A stretch of 64,000 nucleotides of DNA from Antedon mediterranea (taxonomy: Eukaryota > Echinodermata > Crinoidea > Comatulida > Antedonidae): contig NC_092676.1 in NCBI RefSeq assembly GCF_964355755.1, positions 14,616,288 to 14,680,287 of the forward strand. The letters are read 5' to 3'. Numbering within the stretch: the first letter of the stretch is position 1; each line of letters starts with the position of its first letter. A program made the position numbers and the translations under genes. This document shows positions 28,601-40,600 of this stretch, in pieces. Below the pieces are notes generated by a model. It did no database searches. It was not told the DNA's origin and was given only the letters and a program-made list of their open reading frames with translations.

Positions 28601-31600
28601 TATGCTATTTTTTTTAATTGGCTGATGATGTCATCGTTCGAAGGGCGTTCGTAAAATAGAAGGTTTAGTGATTGAGAAGTACGTAAATGAGAAGTCGATT
28701 GTATTTACAAGTTTTCTCACTTTCCCTTTGTTGAGTTGTCTACAAACTCCAACTCCTAGAATAAAGCCTGTACTATTGTATCGCGCCCATTCATACAGCA
28801 AAAAGTTACAAAGGTTGACAAAGGCATTTTGAAATTTATTTACGAATACCGCTTGACCCGTCCCCGGTTAGCATATACTTTTTCTATTCTACAATTTAGC
28901 CTTTGGATTTTTGAAGTTATATTTAGATGATGGACTAAAATTGTATTTAGGAAATTTACAGCAAAACTGTTTTATGCCTAAAATGGTTTTATGCCCTTGG
29001 CGGCCCGCTGTCCCCAGCCTATTGTTGCTCTCTCCACTCCCAAAGTACTCAATATATGATCCACCCCTAAAAGTAAATCCTGCACATACCATGGCTCTGG
29101 TCAATTTTTTTGGAAGGGTGCCTTATAAATACCATATATTATAAAAATAACCAAATTTGATACAAATAATTTTAATATTAAAGGTAAAGGTTATTATCTT
29201 AGTCCTCAAGCTTAACTGGAAACTGAGGAGATTCGGATTAGGCCCTCTATGGACCCACGGCAGCCAGCAGTACAGCGCTTACCAGATCAGAACAACGGGA
29301 GACGGTCCCCTACTCTTTTCGAATAGTGTACCAAGTTCTTTAATGTGCACTGTTAAGTACACAGGACCAACGGCTTTACATCCCATCCGAAAGACGAGGC
29401 AATGAGAGTAAAGCATCTTGCTTAAGGATGCAATTAGTATGGTACAGATAACATCGAACCCATGCCTATCACATGCTAGTCCAATATTACCATTACATCA
29501 TTACTCTCCAGTATATACAGCACCCGCCGCGATTTCTAGACGGTCTCCCATCCATGCAACCGGGCCAAACGTTGCTTATATATATCGATTATATATTGAT
29601 TTTAAATTATCAATATATACTTGCACTGAGGGTAGATGTTTTCTGGATGGTACTGTAGCTTTGTTGAGCCAAAAACATTTGTGCAAAAATTCCACCTTCA
29701 TCCATACACCACTCTACACAAAATATCAGTAAATAGCTTTTAATCACCACATATTCATTGCTATAACACAAAACTGATATTTTATGAAAATATGATTTGA
29801 CCATTTAATGTCAACATTTCACAACTCAGTGAAATATTTGCCCAAAGGTGGTTGTTTGTACAAATGTGACTTTTTGCAAATTTCACAGCTCAACAAGCTT
29901 GGATCTGGCCTAAAAAAACAAACAAATGATATGGAAATACCATTGGAACTTCTTCATTGTCACTAGGCCTTCCGCAAACTTCTTTATTATGAACTTGATT
30001 GAATTCTCGAGATGCACCTAAAATCATCAATGCACCTGCAAATAGATGTTATTATTATCATCAATGGTATTCATGCATCATTACTTGCTATGTAGTTATC
30101 TAGTTATAACAATTAAGGCCCTGTTCATACCGATGGTGTTATAGTATTTTAGCGTATGATGCTACTGATCACTAATCATTCATTATATCCAATCAGAATG
30201 TGTCATGCAATGCTATTCTGTGTCAATGTGATGTTCTTCAGAAATACAGACTATTAGGTAAACAATTAAAAATGATTTTAGCTACAACCTACCAATTAAT
30301 TACCATGTCGTTATTTAACAAATGAAATTTCATGTCATGTACACACCTTTCTGGTGACCAATACTGTAGATTCTTTACAAGGTATTGTCTAGATGAACAA
30401 TTTCTTATTTAGACATGTTGGGTTAGTTATTTTCAACCGTTAATATAATAATAATAAAATTTCTTTCTTTTTTTAATAGTAGCAGTGCCTATACTTAATA
30501 GGATGATGCCCTTGGCTGGCCTTACTGACCCATCACTTGGGTTATTGGTTGGCAGTAGATACTGTATGCTTTTTCAATTATTAATACATTTTTTTAAATA
30601 CTTTGAATTATTAGAAGAATAGCATTTTTTACAATCTAGAAAGAATACATACGATTAAGATTCATAGTTGGTGTTTTATGAATAAAGTAGAAGTAAATTT
30701 GAGTTGTCTCTATCAGAACTTTTACAGCACTGTAACGTATAGATTGATACCACCAGGTACCCTGTAAAAATAAAACACCAGAAATAAAACAATAGTATTA
30801 AAACAAATGAGTAGACATATACCCCCCCCCCCCCCCCAAAAAAAGAGAAAAAGATATCAATTAACCTTAAACATGTAATGTGAATGATAAAATTGATTCA
30901 TTTAATAATATAAAGCATTCGTAGCAGAAGTTTACATGGTTCTTTCAACCTTTATCTCGATAAGCGAGCTGGTAAAAATGCAGACATATACAGAATTTTG
31001 TCAGCATGTCTGAGAATCAAAAAACAATAGGATTACAGAGGTCCTAAATTGGAAAGAGAGAAGCAGTTGAAAGTATAGCTTATTTAGATTTCGATTCATT
31101 AACAATTTTAGGAAGAAGGATATACCTTAGAAATTTAGAAAAATCTGCAAAATTTCATTGAAATATAAACATGAGTAATCATTCTTAGAGTATGTTATTG
31201 TTAATGCATTTTGTTATTCATACTGAAAATAAATTTTAATACTTACAACTGCAATTGGAAGAATAACCATGAAAGCTAAACCATATATGGCAAGAATCTA
31301 AAAAAAAAGTTTAAAAATTTGGTTTTTCATCTATTTTGACAGTCACATTCAATTGAGTGCATATCGCGTAAACGTTATCAATTTTCTTCCAATTTTCAAT
31401 AATGTTATTACTCAGACCATCTTCCTTCAGACATATGAATTTTTTTGTTAATTTGAAAAAATCATCATATTCAAACAATTAAATAAACGTGAGTGGTGTA
31501 AAATAAAAACTATCCGGCAACTAAACCGTTTACAATGCCAATACCGTCAACTGTTGAATGGTTTTGATAAGCCCTGCCGCTATAAAGCTGTATACAAACA

Positions 31601-34600
31601 TATGTGAAACTGTCGATACTGCAATGGAATTCGACTAGACACACACGTGGTAAAGCGTAAGTCGTTTAATTATTGTCCAAAAAATCACCGCTGAGCTAGC
31701 TGCTAGCTACTATACTGCTGATAATGAAAAATGTTAATTAATCCGATTTGCCAAACATTATTTCCGAGAGGTGCTGTACGTCAAATGACATTGTTTTTCG
31801 CATGAACACGTGTGGTAACTGTTTTTTTTTATCAGAGGGATGCTTGTACGTAAATGGAATTGTTTTTTCAAGCGCCGCTGCAACTCGCATCTAACAATTA
31901 ATTGTTCTTTTTTTAAATTTTTATTCATATACATTTTGAATGTATACGGATCGTATACTGCTTTTTTGCAAAGTGTATAACTGCAGTTGCGCTTATCACA
32001 TGTGCTGCTATCTCGATATTAATAATGACCTGAGTGACCTAATTCGGATGTAGGAAAATGGCCGAGAATTACCGAACGCAGCATTCGGTAATTGCAAATA
32101 AATTTGTCTAAAAGGGTGCAGGTCAACTCGGCCCTAAACCGTCTCGGCCAAAGTCAAGTCAGCCCCACGTCAAGTCGGCCCCAAGTCAAGTCGGCCTCAA
32201 GTCAACTCGGCCTCACGTCAACTCGGCCTCAAGTCAACTCGGCCTCAAGTCAACTCGGCCAAAAACTAATCTGTCAACTCGGCCTCTAAAAAGTATGGAA
32301 TGCAAAAAGTGCTAATATAGTAGTTCATTTATTACAATGGCAGGATATAGTACGGTATGCCTACATAATAGACGAAATAAAACCGAAATTTCAATGTAAA
32401 TTGTTAGATCTATTTTTTGATACAAGGATGTTCCCAGAAAGAATCGAAATATTCTTAGAAGGCCCATTATATTATATAGATATTATTAGATTATTACAGT
32501 AAAATAAAAATGGTTTTTTTTTGTATATATTCTCTCTCAAATTATTATGTTACGGTCAAAGTGAATAACTATATATGTGACATTAAAATGGTATATTACA
32601 GTAACAAAATCTTTCACACATTTATTTTTTCGGGGGTACAATGACGATGTCAATCAAACTACACCGAAGAGATTATGGAAGCAAATTCGGAATGTTCTGT
32701 CATGTTAAAGTTCTATTGCAATTGTGCGCTATTCAAATTGTTTTTAGTACTTTTGTAATTTCATTATAATGGAGAATCCAATGAATACATTTTATGTATG
32801 GGAAATTAATCTAAAACACACTGAAGAAATCGTCATGGAAAAAATGGCGTATTTTTATTTTGTCAAGCAAAAACTAAAACATCAACAACGGAATTCCTAA
32901 ACAACATACTATTGCCTCAGCATTCTCATCTGTTGTTTTAACACCCACCGCGCCCTGTATTGTTCAATAAAATTGATCACCTAAAGGGGCATTCCCACAG
33001 TGCCTACCTGTTTCGTTTCGCGGAACGGAAGACGGCGCCGTTTTTTTCAACGTGACGCACGCCGCTCGCCGTTCCGTTGTAAACATTCACACCTGTTCCG
33101 TTTTGTGGGCAAACGGGCAAACGTTAAAATGGCAGCCGTTTCTGGATGCTCATCGGATGATAGTGAGGAAGAAATTATTCTTTCCGCTATAATTTTAGCC
33201 AAAAGAAGGAAAGGAAAATGAGTAAACGAGGTCTGTTCCGAAAGAAAGAAGTTTGGTCAATTTGAAACATTGGTGAAACGTAACTGGCGACCAATGAAGA
33301 CGAATTCTTCAATTATTTTAGAATGACGCTTCACCAATACAGTCATCTTGTCAGTTTAATTAAAGATGATATTACAAAACGGGACACAAGATTCCCGATG
33401 ATAGTAACAACACACACCATGACAAATTCCATGAATCCATAATTTAATACATTAAAATCACAATCACATCCCCTCGTGATCAGATGTCTCTCCAATTCCC
33501 CGCCGCACTTTTTTAACTTCATGACCCTTGACATAATAAACTACAGTTAGTTATGAGCGATCTGTCAATACCGTTGTTTTTTTACCGGCCGTTCATTTTT
33601 CACGGAACAGATTTGGTGTAAACCCTGCTATTGTTTTAACGCTTTTCTATTAATGTTTTAATTGTTTGAAAGAACAATACCTTAAAATTAAGAGAAATAA
33701 CAACATGGACTGTCATAGAAGCAAATTTCTCTCTTCCCATGGTGTACCGTATTAATTATGAATAATTATGAAGTAGAAACGAAATGAAAATAAAAATGTC
33801 CGTAAGGCGCGCCTATTTGAAAATAATTCACATTCATGTCTGGGTGTGTGTGCATGTAACCTATAGGCTACCCATAATGCTTATACAATTTGTATTCTTG
33901 CCTTTAGATTTGTTATGATTTTAATGTTATTTTATTCCTTTTATATTGATGTATATATACAGTTGTAGACCGAAGTATATTGTTTAAATATTATTCATTA
34001 AAATGTCTTCTTCGACAGTTATTTCTGTATACAAAATGTGAAGAAATATTTATTTATTTCAAACAATATAAATAAATACTACCTATCAATTAAACGAAAA
34101 CCGATCAGGCCCAGTGTGTTATAATTTATATTGAATTTTCCGTTTTATTTCGTCTATTATGTAGGCCCTAGTCCAACCGTACTCTGTGATGTTTATCCTG
34201 CCATTATAATATTAACATACCGTACTATATCCTGCCATTGTAATAAATGAACTACTATATTAGCACTTTTTGCGTTTCATAGTTTTTAGAGGCCGAGTTG
34301 ACGGATTAGTTTTTAGAGGCCGAGTTGACGGATTAGTTTTTGGCCGAGTTGACGTGAGGCCGAGCTGACTTGAGGCCGAGCTGACTTGAGGCCGAGTTGA
34401 CTTGAGGCCGAGTTGATGTGGGGCCGACTTGACTTGGGGCCGACTTGACGTGGGGCCGACTTGACTTTGGCCGAGACGGTTTAGGGCCGAGACGGTTTAG
34501 GGCCAAGTTGGATCGAATTCGTCTAAAAAACACATTTTTTGTATAAATTTGCCGTTCTAATATAGACTAATGGTGGAATTGAAAGGTGCCCCAGCTCAAA

Positions 34601-37600
34601 TGGCGCTAGTATCAGACTTGCGGTTTAAGAGGAGATATAGGAACAAATTTTGGCTTAGCGCTATTGCAATATAGATATGAGGCATGGCATCACAAAATCG
34701 GCGTAGTGTCGAAAATAATAATTTTTTAGATTTTTATATATTCGTAATCTATATTTATAACGGCAAACCAATAACGGCAAACTAGTCGAAAATATATCAC
34801 TGTGTGGTACATAATATTACATTTTTTGTTATTTAAAAAAAATATATGGATAAAAATAACTTCCTAAATATTCACAAAATTTTATAAACGTTCATTCGAG
34901 AAACTACAATGGAAGCCATGCTTTTTCATTGTAAACAAAAGCGTCAGCCAATCAGAGAGCTTAATTTTTAATCCCAGTCAAGGATTCACAAATTCTTGTT
35001 ACGAAATTTTATCAACCTAACACCTTAATAAAACCAATTTCCATTAAAAAAATCCCTTAGGTTGTTAAAAAATATGGTAGCTGATATATTTTCGAACAGA
35101 TAGGTACCAAACACGACGTGAATCGGGTTAGCGGTTTGTTTACAAAAGCGCCGTAAAGAAAGTTGATTTTTGAGTGAACAAATATACAATTTCCTAATAA
35201 TTTTCTATGGAAACGACTTAAATAATTGTAAAATACACATACTTGTGATATTTGTTAATGAACAAGAGTTTGATATAATATAATAATAAGTGTTTATAGT
35301 ATCGTTTTTTATTGAAATTTTAAAATGGATAGGTTAGGCTGTTTTTCACATTCTGAACTTCAAGGCTAAATATCTCAAAAGGTCGGGTTGCGACTCTGCG
35401 CCGCTTTTGTGATACCAGGCCTCATATTATAAATTGAGCCAAACAAACACAAAATAACCAATACCAGGAAATACATGATAGAGTTGAAAAAGTGTACTGT
35501 ATATTTTCCGAGAGAGTTTACACATGTTGATTTTCTAGAGAATGGAATGTAAAAAATGTCTTTGGCACGTCACTCAGGGAGAAGTTTGTGCCTCCTCTGT
35601 GCTTTTACAGGGCTTTTCAATCTCTCAGGTCTCCCTGAATATCGAGGCGGGTGACAAAATATTATACTTCCATGTATCTAAAACCAGAACCCAACATACC
35701 CACACCGAATTACTTTGGTCAACAATCCAAGCTGGTAGTGCAATGCCAAATGTGGCAGCAGTAGGCCCATCTGGATTTCCATACTTTTGCCAATTAACTT
35801 TTGAATCTTCATTGGTCAACCTAGAAAGAAATTTAGAAACATAACAATTTGTAAATTTATAATTTATAAAATATATATAATAATCTATAAAAATTACATA
35901 AACATATATTAATGTCATGGATCGGAAAGCTTTTATTATATTATTGGTGGTGCAATATATCGCATTGCATTGCTATTGTTCACTACTGGTATTTGCATAA
36001 GAAGGTGAAGCATTATATGGAATAGGCTGTGTTAGCATTTTTAGTTGTTGTCTAAGTAAGAAATGTTATATCATAGACATGTTATATATCGTATTTCGAT
36101 AAGTTTTGGATTTTTCGCCAATACTGTGAGTAGAAAAGTATACTTTCTAGGTTTTAATAATAATGTATTAATACTAATGATGAATTTAAGGCCTACTTAG
36201 TTAACCCTTTAGCACCTAAAGCGCCCACAACCGCTCTGGCTTTTAAACACAATGTAGCTCTCTGTGAAGCCTAGCAACAAAAGAGAAACAGTGACGTAAA
36301 GCTTGGAAAATCCCCTTTTAGAATATGACATCATCTTTTGTGGCTTCTGTTTGACTATTAGCGACGTAATTTCCATTTAAAGTTCACAGGTTGGATCTAA
36401 TATTTATGAAAACACATACTATACTCAGTAATGTTAAAGAAGTTTCGTTTGTCTGTAAAATGATGTAATCAACCTGTTTACAGGAGTAATTAACAAGGCC
36501 ATTTACATGGCTGCAGTCGCGTTTTTAAGTTAGTGTTTACAGACCAACCACCGACCGACCAACATCTAGCGAGCTGTAGAGTCATGTTGCACTCGGGTAA
36601 GCCTGAACGTTCCATAGAAGGCGCTATATTAAATACGAAATCTCATGGTAACAATTCCAAGCCACATAGACTCACTCATGATTAAGCTGTGTCGTTGAAC
36701 CAGCGAAAGCTAGAGTAAAAACGTTTTACGGTTTTATTCCCTTTGGATCATCCAAAAAAAAATAATAATATAATAATGATAATTAAATAATTAATTTTAT
36801 ATAAGCTTTAAACAAACACAATTTTTCTTTTTCTTTTTTTGTATATTATTTTTATATGGTTTTTGTTATTGCTCAATATTGTTTTATATTTTTAGTGTAC
36901 ATACAATGCTTTTAGCTTTTGTATTATATTTTGATACCGTAATAAATAAATTACTGTAAAGCCCAAAATGTTCGCGACTTTCGCGATTGAACAATGTTAG
37001 CGAAAATAAAGGGCATGCAAAAATTCCAACGATGTTGTTTACAGTCGATCAGGCCTACCTTAGGCTTAGTTAGCCAGACCTAGCCTAAATATGGAAAAAA
37101 TGAATATAAAATATAATTAAACTTCTACTTGTGTATTCTTTGAAACATATCAAACTCTGGTTATTATTTATATTGTTAGTTCAGGTGTAATTAAAACATA
37201 AAATATATTGCAACAACCGAAAATGCTAGCTAGGCCCTACTGTACTGCGCTGCCTTGCTCAAAACAATGATGAAATTGCTCCTCACATCAATAGACACAC
37301 GTGGCGCCGTGGGAGGATTGATTGCTAAATTAATGTTTGAATTGGAATAAAAAAGCTTACGACATTTCTCAGGTAATTTTTATGAAATGTATATTGCTTT
37401 CATTACCAAAAAAATCTGCATCCAATATTATTATTATTACATTTGAACCAAGGTTTATTACATTTTTAGATTTAACACTTATACGAAAAAAAGCACAGCT
37501 AGGTACTATATCTGCCAGTAATCAACCTGCATTAAACATACTGTAATACAAATTCATGTCATGTATAGTAAGATTCTTTATGGACAATAACCACCATGAC

Positions 37601-40600
37601 CAATTCATGTCATGTATAGTAAGATTCTTTATGGACAATAACCACCATGACCAATTCATGTCATGTATAGTAAGATTCTTTATGGACAATAACCACCATG
37701 ACCAATTCATGTCATGTATAGTAAGATTCTTTATGGACAATAACCACCATGACCAATTCATGTCATGTATAGTAAGATTCTTTATGGACAATAACCACCA
37801 TGACCAATTCATGTCATGTATAGTAAGATTCTTTATGGACAATAACCACCATGACCAATTCATGTCATGTATAGTAAGATTCTTTATGGACAATAACCAC
37901 CATGACCAATTCATGTCATGTATAGTAAGATTCTTTATGGACAATAACCACCATGACCAATTCATGTCATGTATAGTAAGATTCTTTATGGACAATAACC
38001 ACCATGACCAATTCATGTCATGTATAGTAAGATTCTTTATGGACAATAACCACCATGACCAATTCATGTCATGTATAGTAAGATTCTTTATGGACAATAA
38101 CCACCATGACCAATTCATGTCATGTATAGTAAGATTCTTTATGGACAATAACCACCATGACCATTCAAAACTGTACCATTGTTAGAGCGGTAGGTGTTGG
38201 CTTTTTTTTTTAATCAATCTTTAAAATAGGAGATTACATTCCTATGCTCACTTCCTATGTTGATAGGCAAATAACGCAATATCTTTACTTCGCAATTGCT
38301 TGGACTGGGAACAGCAGCGATGTCGTCGTGGTACAGAAAACTTTATTCAGGGCTAGGCCTCAGTCTTAGCAGACGAATGCTTAAGTTTTTAAGGAAAAAT
38401 TATTTTCGCCAGTTTTGTGAATGATTTTTTTTCCGCAAATTGACAACTCCAATCGCAATTTGCGAAAAACATGAATGGCTAGCGTGAGCTTAGTATTGTT
38501 ACTTCCTATTATAGGTCTTGAATTAGTTGGAAATTCCAGCCTAGGCTGTTTGTAGTATAAGTTAAATATCTTTCTTATTTCCAAATTGATTAGTACAATT
38601 TATGAAATGTTACAATTTACTAATGGAAATAAACTTGAAACAAAAATGACGTACGCTTCATAAGCTTTGGCAATTCTCATAAATGTGAGTTCATCTCCAC
38701 CTTCTTTATCAGGATGGTGTTGTCTACTCAGAATGCGATACTGTTTTCTTATTTCACTATCAGAAGAATCCTGAAATAACAAAAGTAATGTGAAATAAAC
38801 GATACAGCCTGTTTCTCAATTCTCAGGTGCTTGGGTTTAATTGTTAGTGTTTTAATTTTTATATACGTAAATCGTCTTCTTTAACCTCGCACCATGGGCA
38901 TTTTAAAAATATAGTTTACCTACAGTACAGCTAAAAACTACTGCAACATTAACCACATTCAAGTTTCATAGCCATGCATGGTACTTCGTGGATACTCGTA
39001 AGGCTTCGTAACCTCAATAAACAGTTTCCTAACAAGTACCACATAAACCTACTATATACGAAATGTCGGAATGTTGTTTTTGTAAAACCACTAAACAATC
39101 CTACCATGTAAGTAACACAAAATGCTTGCTCCAATACACAACCTCGGCCTACACTGGCCTACTGTAATTGCTACGGAGGTCAATAGTTCATAATTGACCA
39201 GAAGTCAAATGGATTGTAGGTGGATTCCATTAACACTTTGACTGCCAAACACGAAGATCTTCGTTTTTGGAAACACAACGCTTGACTGCCAAACACGAAG
39301 ATCTTCGTTTTTCGCGTTTTTTTACAAAATCCGGTAGATAGGTTAATTATTTGTATATACGGTACTATAAATATGGACACTATATTCGGTCTGGACCGTG
39401 AATATTTTACTTTTTGAAAGTAACTAATCTGGTTACGAACGATTGTCAAAATGGTACCTGTCAAAATAACATACACCGCGCATCACAGTAGCGCGTACAG
39501 CGATGGTTTGGCGCATTGTGTATCGGTCGCGCGCTAGCTATGCCGCCGAAGCATTACAAAGGTTTATGTGGATTGGCATGTTTGTTTGTTATCTGAATAA
39601 AAAATAATGGATGAATTTTCAATATGAAGTCTTTAATTTTATTATTGTATGTATACCCTAATTGTTTTGGTGTTTCACTGTAAGTGGCCGAGTTTCACGC
39701 AACAAACTTGTTTAGAAATGGTATGAATATTATCATCAGTTTACTAGCTAGGCTAGCCTAGTAGTACTAGGCTAGGCTATAGCCTAGGCCTAGTCGTGAA
39801 ACGGTTCCGGACCAACTTTAGGCCAGTTACCTAGGCCTGGTGTCTTTACTATGTGGATTTTGGCGAAACATAATGTAAGATTTATGATTTATAAAATATA
39901 ATACATTTTTCGATAGTGATAACTTTTTTATAGGCCTACTGGTGCCGTGTAAGTAACTTTTTCGTTGTTTGTTGATCTCACCGGGCGATATTTTCATGAT
40001 TGTGATGTCTTGCACAAATCGCGACTTTCTTGCGCGAAACTACGAAAAACTCAAAAAGTGCGTTACTTTCATTTTATTATTACGATTTACATATTGCGAT
40101 TTGAAAATCGTTCTTGGTACCATTGTAAAGCTAAACTCTTTATGATTATTTTAGTCTAAATTACATGTAAATCAGATCACATACATAGTTTCAATCAGCT
40201 TTAATAAAAACATCGAATTGGGCTATAAACGCTGGCGGTGGCAGTTTCTAACTGGAAAAACCTCTGGCAGTCAAAGTGTTAATAATGAAGTTTTGTATTT
40301 AGAAATAAAATGACTTTCTAAATAACAAGTATTACTGTGTATTTTGTACTTAATACGGTAGCCTGTGTAGTTTGAACTTTGTTGAAATAAATAAAAATAA
40401 AAAAATAGAAAAAATCTAGGAAAATCTGAAAAAAAAACCCGCAAATTTCAGGGAACTTGGGACCTCTATATCAACGTACCCTGTGATGCAAAACAAATTA
40501 TATGGACTAAGACTACTCACCCTATCAAGGCCTAGTATTTCATATGGATCATACTCTTGATGGTCTCGCTCAAGCTGTGATGCTTTGTATGCTAGTAAAA

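Larger units (their letters stand above)
32112..34522 (+). mobile_element. hAT-like element (8-bp duplication) with subterminal 16-bp repeats
   Basis: GTCTAAAA stands directly before 32112 and again at 34523-34530, while the uninterrupted relative at 10890 has this site once. That is an 8-bp target duplication, as for hAT. Subterminal arrays of 'ctcaagtcaactcggc' variants stand at both ends in inverse orientation. They are followed by inverted copies of 'aaaagtgctaatatagtagt' 'tcatttattacaatggcagg'. The extreme termini match only partly. The interior holds a Harbinger relic. Confidence 0.72.

Noticed and set aside
28889-29144. Overlapping 71- and 77-codon frames in intron 8
   Set aside because: No similarity and no splice or phase support; opposite-strand frames overlap.
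36201-36260. Third TTAA-type (piggyBac-like) element beginning ttaaccctttagcacc
   Set aside because: No matching inverted end with TTAA was found nearby.
37556-38185. 209-codon open frame with 17-residue repeats (MSCIVRFFMDNNHHDQF)
   Set aside because: It is the translation of the 51-bp tandem array; an equal frame exists on the other strand and neither has conserved flanks.
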